A stretch of DNA of 64,000 bases from Clostridium_AW sp040797845 (GCA_040797845.1 JBFNFA010000002.1:186001-250000); one strand, 5' to 3'; shown: positions 43,393 to 52,915, counted from the first letter of the stretch. Numbers and translations are program-made. The notes: a model not told the origin generated them from the letters alone.

Positions 43393-44339
43393 TTCTTATT
43401 CCCCCTTCTTTTATTTATAACTTCTCTTACTTCACAAATAATCTTTTCTGTACTTAATCCATATTTTTGTAAGAGATTATCATAGTCCCCTGATTCAGTA
43501 AAGGTATCTTCAATGCCTACCCTTCCAGATATTACTGGACATTCTCCAGCCAAAACTTCAGTTACTGCTCCATATAATCCTCCATATATGCTATGCTCCT
43601 CCGCAGTAACAATAGCTCCTGTATCTTTTGCACAATTTATTATCAATTTTCTATCTATAGGTTTAATAGTATGCATGTTTACTACCTTAGCCTCTATACC
43701 TTCTTTTTGTAGCATTTCTGCCGCCTCTAGAGCTTTATGAACCATTAATCCTGTAGCAATTATAGAAATATCTTTTCCTTCTCTTAACACTACTCCTTTT
43801 CCTATTTGAAATTGATATTTTTCATCAAATATAATTGGCATCTCTGCTCTACTAAGTCTTAAATAAACAGGCCCTTCAATATTTAAACATTCCCTTACTG
43901 CCTTTTCTGTTTCAACTCCGTCGCATGGACATATAACAGTCATATTAGGAATTGTCCTAAAAAATGCTATATCCTTATTTCCATGATGGCTCGCCCCATC
44001 ATAAGAGTCAGATAATCCCGAGTATGCTCCACATATTTTCACATTTAATTTTTGATAGGCTATAAGACTTCTGATAGGATCCCCTGCTCTAAGCATCATA
44101 AAAACTGCAAAAGTATTTATAAATGGAATCTTCCCCATAAGGGCCATTCCCGCTGCCATTCCAGCCATATTAGCCTCAGAAATTCCTACATTAAAAAACC
44201 TTTCAGGAAACTGTCCTCCAAACAAGGCACTCTTCGTTGATCCTGATACATCAGCGTCCAGTACTACTATATCTTCCCTTTCTCTACCAAGCTTTAACAA
44301 AGCCTCTCCATAGGCATCTCTTATTCCGTTCTTCTTCAT
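43389..44339 (-). CDS. Transketolase-like protein, C-terminal subunit
   Basis: A 316-residue subunit with the pyrimidine-binding and C-terminal domains. The pattern ERFFNVGISEANMAGMAAGMA (Glu that activates thiamine diphosphate), DSYDGASHHGNKDIAFFRT and TAEEHSIYGGLYGAVTE is typical. It begins right after the stop of the N-terminal subunit gene (TAAATG). The pair forms a split transketolase. Confidence 0.88.
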   Translation of the reverse strand: MKKNGIRDAYGEALLKLGREREDIVVLDADVSGSTKSALFGGQFPERFFNVGISEANMAGMAAGMALMGKIPFINTFAVFMMLRAGDPIRSLIAYQKLNVKICGAYSGLSDSYDGASHHGNKDIAFFRTIPNMTVICPCDGVETEKAVRECLNIEGPVYLRLSRAEMPIIFDEKYQFQIGKGVVLREGKDISIIATGLMVHKALEAAEMLQKEGIEAKVVNMHTIKPIDRKLIINCAKDTGAIVTAEEHSIYGGLYGAVTEVLAGECPVISGRVGIEDTFTESGDYDNLLQKYGLSTEKIICEVREVINKRRGNKK

Positions 44340-45170
44340 TTACCTTACCTCCAATTCCATTAAAGCTTTGGCATATTCTTCATCTCCAATAGGCTTTCCA
44401 TGCCATGTGTTCTTGCCTTCCATAAATGAGATTCCTTTTCCTTTAACGGTTTTAGCGATAATAACTATTGGCTTTCCTTTAATGCTTTTAGCTTTGTCAA
44501 ATGCTTGTGAAAGAGCTTGTATATCATGTCCATCTGTTTCTATTACATTCCATCCAAAGGCATCCCATTTTTTCACTAGATCCCCAAGGGGCATAACTTC
44601 CTCAGTAGTACCATCAAGTTGTACCCCATTGCTGTCAATTATAGCTATCAAATTATCTAACTTATATTTGCTAGCCGCCATGGAAGCTTCCCAAACAATT
44701 CCCTCTTGAAGCTCTCCATCTCCCATTAACACATAAACATAATTCTCCTTCTCATCTAGCTTTAGAGCTGTTGCCATTCCAACCCCAGCAGATAGCCCTA
44801 GTCCCAACGGGCCAGTTGACAATTCAACCCCTGGAGTTTTCACAGAACAAGGATGACCTTGCAGTATGCTATTTACTTGCCTTAAAGTCTTTAATTCTTC
44901 TTTTTTAAAGTAACCCTTATCTGCTAATACAATATATAACATTGGCGCTGCATGTCCTTTTGCAAGTATAAACCTATCCCTATTTTCATCTTTGGGTTCT
45001 TCTGGATTTACATTAAGTTTTTCATAATATAATGTGGTTAATATCTCTACAGTAGATAGGGATCCCCCAGGATGTCCTGTTTGTATAGAATATAGGGTTT
45101 TTATTAATTCAACTCTAAATTCTCTACATTTACTTTCCAAAAATTTTATTCTTTCAGCCGATAATATCAA
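44340..45170 (-). CDS. Transketolase-like protein, N-terminal subunit
   Basis: A 276-residue subunit with the diphosphate-binding domain: QTGHPGGSLSTVEILTTLYY, AKGHAAPMLYIVLADKG, LSTGPLGLGLSAGVGMA and the ThDP motif GDGELQEGIVWEA. TTG start at 45170 with GAAGGGAG upstream. Split transketolases in catabolic operons transfer a two-carbon unit from unusual donors; this pair may act on a branched or C4/C5 ketose or on hydroxypyruvate. Confidence 0.88.
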   Translation of the reverse strand: MILSAERIKFLESKCREFRVELIKTLYSIQTGHPGGSLSTVEILTTLYYEKLNVNPEEPKDENRDRFILAKGHAAPMLYIVLADKGYFKKEELKTLRQVNSILQGHPCSVKTPGVELSTGPLGLGLSAGVGMATALKLDEKENYVYVLMGDGELQEGIVWEASMAASKYKLDNLIAIIDSNGVQLDGTTEEVMPLGDLVKKWDAFGWNVIETDGHDIQALSQAFDKAKSIKGKPIVIIAKTVKGKGISFMEGKNTWHGKPIGDEEYAKALMELEVR

Positions 45171-45192
45171 GTCTACTACTCCCTTCTTTAAT

Positions 45193-45852
45193 TTAATCTT
45201 CCTCTCTACAAATTATAGATTTAAGCTCATTTATACAATGCTTAGGACTAGACAATACAGGGCATCCACATATTTTTTCGATTACTTCTTCCATATGGGA
45301 CATAGAAGCTTGAGCTAAAACAACAACATCCCTTTGTTTTATTTGTAACGCCCCTTCCCTTAGCAACTCATCATGAAGCTCCTTATCTCCCTTTTTTATG
45401 GCATCATAAGCTTGATCGCAACAAACTATATCTATATCTAAAGTTTTATTTAACTTAATAGATTCATTTAATAGCTTATCTGTGGTAGGTTTTATTGTAC
45501 TTTCCGCTGTGGCCATAATAGTAATTTTTGTTCCCATTCTCACTGCTTTTCTTATCATAGCTTCGTCTATTGTTATAAGAGGAACTGAGATAAAATCTCT
45601 TATCTTTTCAACTGCAGGAGATAAAGTTGAACAAGTTACCACTACTGCATCTGCACCAGTCATCTCTCCGTTTTTTATTGTGTTAAATAGCCTGTTCATA
45701 TTATTTATTGTAAACTCTCCTTTTTCAGCAGGATCACTAGCCAAGAATTCATCTAAAATATTTATAATTTTTATATCTCCTAATTCTTTTTTTACTTTTT
45801 CCCCAAAACTTTGAAGTACGCTTTGTACAGTATGAATTAAAACTATTTTCAT
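45193..45852 (-). CDS. Aspartate/glutamate racemase-like protein
   Basis: A 219-residue protein of the Asp/Glu/hydantoin racemase family. The first catalytic Cys motif is present (VVVTCSTLSPAVEKI). At the place of the second Cys the sequence reads VVVLAQASMSHMEEV, so the two-Cys mechanism of racemases is probably absent. Such proteins may act as isomerases or decarboxylase-like lyases. Ribosome site GGAGG. It sits between the isomerase and the split transketolase. Confidence 0.7.
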   Translation of the reverse strand: MKIVLIHTVQSVLQSFGEKVKKELGDIKIINILDEFLASDPAEKGEFTINNMNRLFNTIKNGEMTGADAVVVTCSTLSPAVEKIRDFISVPLITIDEAMIRKAVRMGTKITIMATAESTIKPTTDKLLNESIKLNKTLDIDIVCCDQAYDAIKKGDKELHDELLREGALQIKQRDVVVLAQASMSHMEEVIEKICGCPVLSSPKHCINELKSIICREED

Positions 45853-45854
45853 AG

Positions 45855-46688
45855 CTATTTTCCTCCATAGATTTTATTAAATATTGGTCTTAGATGTTTT
45901 ATTGATTCTTCTATAGCAGTTTTTTGGTTAGGAATTTGGAATACTTCTGTACAAAAAGCCCCATCATATCCTGTATTTTTAAAAGTTTGTATAATTTTTT
46001 CAAAGTCAAAAGCACAATGACCTGGATATCTCCTATTGTTATCTGCAAGATGGACATGAATATTATAATCTGCATACTTTTCTATAACCTTAAACATATC
46101 TTTTTCCTCAATATTAAGATGGAAGATATCCATCATAATCCTAAAATATTCATTGTCCACATCCTGTACTACTTTAACACCCTCCTCTACTGTGTTTATA
46201 AAATTAGTCTGCATTAATGTCACACTTTCTAAAGCGATTTTTACATCTTTCTTTCCACCATATTCACTAATATTTTTAAAAGCCTCTATAGCATATCCAT
46301 AGGAAATTTCCCTAGGCAGCTCATGACAATATTCACCTCTAACCCTTCCAATGTTTATGTTTGCTCCTAAATATGAGGCAAAATCGATTATCTCCTTTAC
46401 TCTTTCTACTGCTTTATTTCTTACTTCTAAATTTTTATCCATAAAGGATAGATTTTGTTGACCAAATATTTCTCCCGTACATACAAGGACTATATCTAAA
46501 TTATTTTTTTGTGCCTCTTCACATACCTCATCCCAGCTAAGTTCCGAGGGATTTAATGTCATAAGTTCAACACCATCGTAACCAAGCTCCCCTAAACGCC
46601 CAAAAGTATAATCAAGCTTACCTTGAAAAGCTGTTACTGCAGGTGATATAGCTACATCTGGTGTTGCTACTTGATAGCATAACTTCAT
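45855..46688 (-). CDS. Sugar phosphate isomerase/epimerase family protein (first)
   Basis: A 277-residue TIM-barrel isomerase. ATG 46688 is chosen, seven bases after GGAGG; an ATG six bases earlier is too close to the ribosome site. Metal-binding residues appear in VKIALESVTLM (Glu), RIMMDIFHLNIEE (Asp and His), IHVHLADNNRRYPGHCAFDF (His) and GAFCTEVFQI (Glu). HLADNNRRYPGHG-type sequence is shared with hydroxypyruvate-isomerase and tagatose/psicose epimerase groups. Two such enzymes in one operon suggest two isomerisation steps. Confidence 0.78.
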   Translation of the reverse strand: MKLCYQVATPDVAISPAVTAFQGKLDYTFGRLGELGYDGVELMTLNPSELSWDEVCEEAQKNNLDIVLVCTGEIFGQQNLSFMDKNLEVRNKAVERVKEIIDFASYLGANINIGRVRGEYCHELPREISYGYAIEAFKNISEYGGKKDVKIALESVTLMQTNFINTVEEGVKVVQDVDNEYFRIMMDIFHLNIEEKDMFKVIEKYADYNIHVHLADNNRRYPGHCAFDFEKIIQTFKNTGYDGAFCTEVFQIPNQKTAIEESIKHLRPIFNKIYGGK

Positions 46689-46742
46689 ATTCATTCCTCC
46701 TTATACAACTATTTAATAAACTTCTATCAAAACATCTAAATT

Positions 46743-48260
46743 TTAAGCTACTGTTTTGTTACTGCTCTGCTTAGTCTTTTCAATCTTTTTCATGATGATA
46801 GGAATTAAGCAGAAGCTTATAGTTAAAATCATCAATACAATGGATATAGTGCTGCCTAAAAATACACTTATACTACCAGCTGACATATCAAAAGCTTGCC
46901 TTACATAAGTTTCAAGCATAGGAGTTAGAACAAAAGCTAATAATAGTGGAGCCGCCGGAATGTCTCCCATTTTCATAATATATCCTAAAATCCCCATAGC
47001 CAGCATAAATATCACATCAAACATACTATTGTTTACAGAGTAGGTTCCAATTACACATACTACAGAAATTATCGGTATCATAATAGAACTTGGAACTTTA
47101 ACAACTCTCATAAGTATTGGTATGCAAGCAATAGCTATTGCAAGACAAATAATGTTTCCGATATACATTGATCCAATTAATCCCCAAACGAATTCAGGAT
47201 TTTCACTAAACAACATAGGTCCTGGTCTAAGCCCCCACATCATAAGTCCTCCTAAAAGCACTGCAGTGGTTCCTGACCCTGGAATTCCTAAAGAAAGTAG
47301 TGGTGCAAAGGCTCCCATTGCCGCTCCATTATTAGCTCCCTCTGGAGCTGCAACTCCTTCTAATGCTCCTTTTCCCATATTTTCTTTATTCTTACCTATC
47401 CTTTTTTCCATGATATAAGCTAAGAATGCAGCCATAGTAGCTCCTGCTCCTGGTAAAACTCCAACAAAACACCCAAATAAGCCAGATCTAGTAGCTACAG
47501 GAAAAACCTTTTTCATCTCTTCTTTTGACAATATGCTTTCTTTAATGGTAGGACTTTTAACTTCTTCATTCTCATAATTACTCCTATCTACAACCATATC
47601 TATAACCTGGCTAAACCCAAACATTCCTATAACAAGTGGTATAAATGCAATTCCACTTAAAAGATTAACACTACCAAAGACAAATCTAGGCTGCCCTAGT
47701 GTTTTATCAACTCCAACAGTGGCTAGCATAATTCCTAATGCTGTAGATAACAACCCCGCACTTGGATTATCTCCTAATACCCACCCTATGGATGTTAGTG
47801 CAAATAATATTAACCAAGCAAGTTCTGGCGGACCAAAAACTAATCCCCAATTTGCAAGCATAGGACCAAATATGGTAAGTATAATTATTCCAACTGTTCC
47901 ACCAATAAAGGATGAAATTGTAGCAGTAAACAAAGCCCTACCAGCCTTTCCCTTTCTGGCTAGTGGATATCCATCTAAGGATGTTGCCACCGCTGGAGAA
48001 TCTCCTGGAATATTTAATAAAATTGCGCTAAAAGATCCCCCATACATATTAGAATAATAAAGGGTTGCTAGCATTATAATTGCTGTAGTAGGATTCATCT
48101 TAAAGGTAATTGGAAGTAACAATGCTACCCCCGCTAAAGATCCGATTCCAGGCATAGCCCCTACTATTAATCCCATTATCGCTCCTGCAAAAGCCGCTAT
48201 AAGATTTTGCATACCCAAAGCAGTTTTAATTCCTTCTATTAATAAATCTAAATTATTCAT
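46743..48260 (-). CDS. tctA: Tripartite tricarboxylate transporter large membrane subunit, TctA
   Basis: A 505-residue membrane protein with about 11 to 12 helices. Family motifs: GLIVGAMPGIGSLAGVALLL (near residue 30), YGGSFSAILLNIPGDSPAVA, GCFVGVLPGAGATMAAFLAY and PEGANNGAAMGAFAPLLSLG. Partner of TctB and TctC in import of a carboxylate. Third gene of the tctCBA unit, 37 bases after tctB. Confidence 0.93.
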   Translation of the reverse strand: MNNLDLLIEGIKTALGMQNLIAAFAGAIMGLIVGAMPGIGSLAGVALLLPITFKMNPTTAIIMLATLYYSNMYGGSFSAILLNIPGDSPAVATSLDGYPLARKGKAGRALFTATISSFIGGTVGIIILTIFGPMLANWGLVFGPPELAWLILFALTSIGWVLGDNPSAGLLSTALGIMLATVGVDKTLGQPRFVFGSVNLLSGIAFIPLVIGMFGFSQVIDMVVDRSNYENEEVKSPTIKESILSKEEMKKVFPVATRSGLFGCFVGVLPGAGATMAAFLAYIMEKRIGKNKENMGKGALEGVAAPEGANNGAAMGAFAPLLSLGIPGSGTTAVLLGGLMMWGLRPGPMLFSENPEFVWGLIGSMYIGNIICLAIAIACIPILMRVVKVPSSIMIPIISVVCVIGTYSVNNSMFDVIFMLAMGILGYIMKMGDIPAAPLLLAFVLTPMLETYVRQAFDMSAGSISVFLGSTISIVLMILTISFCLIPIIMKKIEKTKQSSNKTVA

Positions 48261-48297
48261 AGTATCAAGCTCACTTTCTTTTAAATTATTGATACTT

Positions 48298-48723
48298 TTA
48301 TAATAATCCTAATATACCTGTTGGTAATGGAACACTTAGCCACAGGACGAATATTCCATAAACCACAATAGAGCAACATGAACCTATAATTAATGATTTT
48401 GATGTTTTATATTTTTCTATATATTTAAGCCATAGGAAAACATATATAGCGATAGCTAATATTAATCCTAGTAAATATGAAATTAATAACATAGACATCA
48501 CACCAATTACAGGTAAAAAAGCTTTCCAGTTAAATTTAATCTTGTCTTTATCATTTTTTTGTGATGTAAGTACTAATATTGCGAAGATTACTGCTAAAAT
48601 TCCTGAAATTACAGGTAAAAATCCCCCTCCTGGACCTTTTCTTATCCAAAACCCATACTTAAATCCATATATAACCCAATAACATCCAGTTATTATTGAT
48701 AATATTGGAATTATCTTTTTCAA
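48298..48723 (-). CDS. tctB: Tripartite tricarboxylate transporter small membrane subunit, TctB
   Basis: A 141-residue membrane protein with four predicted helices and the start KKIIPILSIITGCYWVIYG, with GPGGGFLPVISGILAVIFAI, the conserved TctB segment. It lies between tctC and tctA, as in other tct operons. Confidence 0.88.
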   Translation of the reverse strand: MKKIIPILSIITGCYWVIYGFKYGFWIRKGPGGGFLPVISGILAVIFAILVLTSQKNDKDKIKFNWKAFLPVIGVMSMLLISYLLGLILAIAIYVFLWLKYIEKYKTSKSLIIGSCCSIVVYGIFVLWLSVPLPTGILGLL

Positions 48724-48748
48724 TTAAAGTCCCCCCAATTCTATAAAA

Positions 48749-49741
48749 TTACTTGATTAAACCTACTTCCTTGAACATGTCATTATATAATTTTGATTGT
48801 TCATCAAAGTATTTCTTAGTATCTGCAGAATTCAAGTAGTAATTGGTCATTAGGTTCTTCTCTATATAATTCTTCTTCCATTCTTCAGTTTCTGTAACTT
48901 TCTTTAATAAATCTTCATAGAATTTAACCGCTTCTGCTGGCATATTAGGAGGACCTGATATAGCTCTTATTTCTCTTAATTCAATTTCTTCATAACCTAA
49001 TTCCTTAAAAGTCGGTGCATCTTTGAATAATCCTGTCAATCTTTCAGGTGAGTAAACAGCAATTGGCGTAACTTTCTTAGCCTCAATTTGCCCTATACAT
49101 TCTAGTGGATTGAATATTCCAGCATCTATATGTCCACCTAATAATGCTGACATAGCATCTCCTGAACTATTGAACTGAACATATGTGAACTTTGAATTTG
49201 TATACTTATTTAACATTTCAAAGGCTAAATGATCTCCATTGCCTCGTTGAGATCCACCTATTTTAATACTTTCTGGTTTCTCCTTTATATCTTTTAACAT
49301 AGTCTCTAAATCCTTATATTTTCCATCAGATTTTACACATATAGCTAATTCATCTAACGCAACTGTACTAATATAAGTAAGAGCATCTGCCTTAACTGGG
49401 GAATCGTTTACAATAGCGCTCATAACTTGCCCTGAATGTAGAACCATCAAAGTATGTGGATCTTCCTTTTTATTAAAAACATAAGAAAAAGAAACTGCCC
49501 CTGATCCACCTGGCTTATTTACTACCATAAAATTTTTAGGAGTAAATTTATTCTTAAAAGCTATATCTGCAATTGTTCTAGCGTTTAAATCGCTTCCACC
49601 ACCAGCACTTGATGGAACTACAAATTCAATTTCTTTTTGAGGATATTTTCCTTCCTCTTTTTTCCCTTCAGCATTGCCACATCCTGCAAGCAAACCTAAT
49701 GTCAATCCCAAAGAAATTAATAAGTTTATGGATTTTTTCAT
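48749..49741 (-). CDS. tctC: Tripartite tricarboxylate transporter substrate-binding lipoprotein, TctC
   Basis: A 330-residue binding protein with a lipoprotein signal (LLAGCG, Cys21). The binding signatures YPQKEIEFVVPSSAGGGSDL, VNKPGGSGAVSFSYVFNK and the pocket-lining GGHIDAGIFNPLE and ELREIRAISGPPNMPAEAVK match the Bug/TctC family. Members bind carboxylates. It follows the PdxA-like gene by 47 bases. Confidence 0.92.
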   Translation of the reverse strand: MKKSINLLISLGLTLGLLAGCGNAEGKKEEGKYPQKEIEFVVPSSAGGGSDLNARTIADIAFKNKFTPKNFMVVNKPGGSGAVSFSYVFNKKEDPHTLMVLHSGQVMSAIVNDSPVKADALTYISTVALDELAICVKSDGKYKDLETMLKDIKEKPESIKIGGSQRGNGDHLAFEMLNKYTNSKFTYVQFNSSGDAMSALLGGHIDAGIFNPLECIGQIEAKKVTPIAVYSPERLTGLFKDAPTFKELGYEEIELREIRAISGPPNMPAEAVKFYEDLLKKVTETEEWKKNYIEKNLMTNYYLNSADTKKYFDEQSKLYNDMFKEVGLIK

Positions 49742-49788
49742 TTTAGCCCCTCCTATTTATTTAAATATTTTTATCTAAATATTTTTAT

Positions 49789-50820
49789 TTAAATTCCCTT
49801 ATTCCTTCTATCGCATTGAGCAATTCTAGCTGTCATCTTTATTGCATTTTCAAAAGCTGTTGTCTTTGCTATCCCCTTTCCTACAATATCGAAAGCCGTT
49901 CCATGAGCTGCTGTTACAATTGGTGCTGGAAAACCTGCTGCAACGGTTATACCCTGATCAAATCCTTTAAGCTTCATAGCTATTTGTCCTTGATCATGAT
50001 ACATAGTAACCACCGCATCAAAATCCCCATCAAAAGCTTTTACAAACAATATATCAGCAGGGTACATACCAACTATATTTATACCTTGTTTTTTTGCTTC
50101 TTCTATTATTGGTTCAATAATATCTATCTCTTCTCTTCCACATAAACCATTTTCACCAGCATGAGGATTTAACGCAGCTACAGCGATTCTAGCATTTCCT
50201 AATCCTGCGCGCTTTAGAGTTTTATCCGCTAGGCGTACTGCTCTAAAAATTGATTCAGAAGTTAATTTATTGCTTATTTCTTTAATCGGTATATGACTTG
50301 TTACACGTGATGTCCATAAATCCCCTAAAACATTCATTTCCCCAAAGGGTCCTGTCCAATTAAAATAATGAGCAAATAACATTTGTTCACTTTCAAAAGT
50401 ATGACCTCCTTTTTTCATTGCCCCTTTATTTAAAGGCGCAAAGCAAAAGCCTTCAATTTTCCCTTCTTTATAAAGATTAATAGCAGTTATAAGCATATCT
50501 CCAGTAACTTTTCCTACATAAGAATCCACTTCTCCTAATTTTACCTCTTCTGAATTTAAGTTCTTTTGATCGAAAACCATTATTCCTTGACTGAAATCTA
50601 AGTTATCCACATTTTCAACAATTTTATATGGAAAATTAACCTTTGCTATATCCATTCCCATTTCTAACACTCTAACATCTCCAATAATTATTGGATAACA
50701 ATATTCTTCAAGTACACCCTTTGCCGCAACTTTAGCAACAATTTCAGGACCAATTCCGGCTGCATCCCCTAAGAGGATACCTAATATGGGCTTTTCTCCA
50801 AGTTGATTACTAGACATCAT
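49789..50820 (-). CDS. PdxA family dehydrogenase (PdxA2-like, 4-phospho-sugar-acid 3-dehydrogenase)
   Basis: A 343-residue NAD-dependent oxidoreductase. PdxA signatures: ILLGDAAGIGPEIVAKVAAK, metal His residues in FAHYFNWTG-flanking sequence and MYHDQGQIAMKLKGFD, and VTAAHGTAFDIVGKG. In operons like this one, the PdxA2 branch oxidises and decarboxylates 4-phospho-D-threonate or -erythronate rather than making vitamin B6. The expected kinase partner (DUF1537) is not in the window. First gene of the sigma-54 operon; ATG 50817 is an equally possible start. Confidence 0.82.
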   Translation of the reverse strand: MMSSNQLGEKPILGILLGDAAGIGPEIVAKVAAKGVLEEYCYPIIIGDVRVLEMGMDIAKVNFPYKIVENVDNLDFSQGIMVFDQKNLNSEEVKLGEVDSYVGKVTGDMLITAINLYKEGKIEGFCFAPLNKGAMKKGGHTFESEQMLFAHYFNWTGPFGEMNVLGDLWTSRVTSHIPIKEISNKLTSESIFRAVRLADKTLKRAGLGNARIAVAALNPHAGENGLCGREEIDIIEPIIEEAKKQGINIVGMYPADILFVKAFDGDFDAVVTMYHDQGQIAMKLKGFDQGITVAAGFPAPIVTAAHGTAFDIVGKGIAKTTAFENAIKMTARIAQCDRRNKGI

Positions 50821-50868
50821 CTCTCCCCCTTATCTAAAATATGTAATTTTCATTTCACTAATATATTT

Positions 50869-50885
50869 AGCAAATATTATGCCAA
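50869..50885 (-). promoter_or_regulatory. Sigma-54 promoter of the pdxA-tct-transketolase operon
   Basis: On the minus strand TTGGCATAATATTTGCT: -24 TGGCAT, 5-bp gap, -12 TTGC, one mismatch from consensus. About 38 bases of leader separate the start site from the PdxA-like gene. The gene for a sigma-54 activator lies directly upstream. Confidence 0.85.
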
Positions 50886-50941
50886 TGATGGAATGTTGTA
50901 TATCAGCTTGTTTTCTTAAGTATTTCTTTTTACTAATTAGA

Positions 50942-50985
50942 ATAAGTTCCATAACGAAACAATGACGTTTCATTATGGAACTTAT
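50942..50985. promoter_or_regulatory. Candidate enhancer (activator-binding) palindrome
   Basis: A 19-bp-arm inverted repeat with one mismatch (AAGTTCCATAACGAAAC and GTTTCATTATGGAACTT, extended by two pairs, 6-bp centre), located 60-110 bp upstream of the sigma-54 promoter. A further half-site GTTTCATT follows at 50990-50997, overlapping the end of the activator gene. No T-run follows the stem, arguing against a terminator. Confidence 0.7.
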
Positions 50986-50992
50986 AAACGTT

Positions 50993-52915
50993 TCATTTTG
51001 AAATACTTTCTAACCGTTTTATTTTTCTCCATAGAGTAGTTCTGCCTATTCCTAATATTTTAGCAGCTTCAGTCTTATTATTATTTACACTATGTAAAAC
51101 TCTCTTTATGGTCTCCATTTCCATATCCTCAATTGATGTGCAAATTATATCTTCATTTTTATATTCTTCTACTTCTTTCTTAAATATTTCTACTTCTTCT
51201 TTTAAATTTAGCTGTTCTAAAACCTCCTTTTCAGTGATACAATCTCCCTCCATTAACACAACTAATCTCTCACATATATTTCTCAATTCTCTTATATTTC
51301 CTGGCCAACTATAGTCACTTAAAACATCTAATCCTTCAGGTTTTAGCACAGCTGTGCTTTTATTTATTTTTTTACAATACTGTTCAATAAAATGATATGT
51401 AATATGCTTTATATCTTCTTTTCTTTCTCTTAATGGCAGTATTCTTAAGTTTAATACATCCAATCTATAGAGTAGGTCTTGTCTAAACTCTCCTCTCTTA
51501 ATTTTTTCCTTAATATCAATATTAGTTGCAGAGATAACTCTAACATCTATAGGAATTACTTTATTATCACCTATTCTTCTTATTTCTCTTTCTTGGAGCA
51601 CTCTTAAAAGTTTAGCTTGTAAGGCAAGAGATATTTCTCCAACCTCGTCTAAAAAAACACTTCCATTATGAGCTAACTCAAATAATCCTATCTTCCCTCC
51701 TTTTGAAGCTCCAGAAAATGCTCCTTCTACATATCCAAATAATTCACTTTCCAATAAATTTTCTGGTAAAGCCGCGCAGTTCACTGCTACAAATGGCTGA
51801 AACTTTCGATTGCTAGCATTATGAATACTTTGTGCAAATAATTCCTTCCCAGTGCCCGTCTCTCCAATCAATAAAATATTTGATTCCACCTGGCTATATT
51901 TATATGCCCTCTGAATAATACTATTTAACTCTTTACTTTCACCTACAATATTTCCAAAGCTATACTTCGCTCTTAACCCTTTATCACTTAGACCCATTCT
52001 AATTTTACTTTCAGTTTCTTGTATCTTATCAACATTTTGAATTGTAATGACTGCACCTTCATTATTTCCCATAACTCTTATAGGAGATAAGTTTGATACT
52101 ATCATAGTTTCATTTATATTATCGATAATGTCACTTTCCTCTTCCCCAGTTTCAACTGACTTTACTAATCTACTTTTAGGAAGAAATCTCTTCAAAAATT
52201 CTCCTTTTATATTTCTATTATGAGATATTTGCAAATTCTTATATGCAGATTTATTAATCTCCTTTATCCTTCCAAATTTGTCTACTGCTATAATACCTTC
52301 TTTAGCATTATCAAGTATTATTTTAAATAATTGATTTTTAGCTCTTTCATGTTTTACTACACTTCCAGCATTGATAGCTTCCTTAATAGCTTGTCTTATA
52401 GCTTCTTTACCAGTTCTTATCCATACACATTTCCATCCTTGAACTTTCGCCATATTATAAGTAGTTAATCCTCCTACAATAGCATCTATTTTATGCTCTT
52501 TGGCAGTTTGTAAAGTTTTTAATGCATCCTCTTCATTGTTAATCCTGAAAACCTCTATATGAAGATTCATAACTTCTCCTAAACTTTCAGCACCAAATAT
52601 CATTGTTTCAGAACCTATAACTGCAATTTTTTTTGGATTATATTTATTTTTACATTCGTTAATGGCTCTAATAACATCATATCCTGTAACCTCTATTTCT
52701 ATCACCGGTATATCTACTAAAGCCTTTTTAAGGGCTAGATAAGTTAAACCTCTAGCAATAATAATGTCAGAGTCTATTTCTTTTAATAAAAGATCTTGTG
52801 TGCCAATTATGTGAATAGTTTTAAATAAAACCCCCTCTTCCTTAGATTCCATAAGAGAATCATACACGTCATTTTGAATTTCACTATACGGAATAACAAA
52901 AGTTATCTTAATCAA
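50993..52915 (-). CDS. Sigma-54-dependent transcriptional activator with PrpR-type sensor domain
   Basis: A 640-residue activator, TTG start at 52915 after GAGGGG. Domains: PrpR_N-like sensor (about 1-185), PAS (about 195-300), AAA+ domain (about 315-550) with Walker A GETGTGKELFAQ, the sigma-54-contact loop as GAFSGA (usual GAFTGA), Walker B-type FLDEVGEI, arginine-finger region RRIGDNKVIPIDVRVISATN, and Fis-type helix-turn-helix at the C-terminus (NKTEAAKILGIGRTTLWRKI). PrpR_N domains usually respond to a pathway intermediate. It very probably activates the operon next to it. Confidence 0.92.
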   Translation of the reverse strand: MIKITFVIPYSEIQNDVYDSLMESKEEGVLFKTIHIIGTQDLLLKEIDSDIIIARGLTYLALKKALVDIPVIEIEVTGYDVIRAINECKNKYNPKKIAVIGSETMIFGAESLGEVMNLHIEVFRINNEEDALKTLQTAKEHKIDAIVGGLTTYNMAKVQGWKCVWIRTGKEAIRQAIKEAINAGSVVKHERAKNQLFKIILDNAKEGIIAVDKFGRIKEINKSAYKNLQISHNRNIKGEFLKRFLPKSRLVKSVETGEEESDIIDNINETMIVSNLSPIRVMGNNEGAVITIQNVDKIQETESKIRMGLSDKGLRAKYSFGNIVGESKELNSIIQRAYKYSQVESNILLIGETGTGKELFAQSIHNASNRKFQPFVAVNCAALPENLLESELFGYVEGAFSGASKGGKIGLFELAHNGSVFLDEVGEISLALQAKLLRVLQEREIRRIGDNKVIPIDVRVISATNIDIKEKIKRGEFRQDLLYRLDVLNLRILPLRERKEDIKHITYHFIEQYCKKINKSTAVLKPEGLDVLSDYSWPGNIRELRNICERLVVLMEGDCITEKEVLEQLNLKEEVEIFKKEVEEYKNEDIICTSIEDMEMETIKRVLHSVNNNKTEAAKILGIGRTTLWRKIKRLESISK

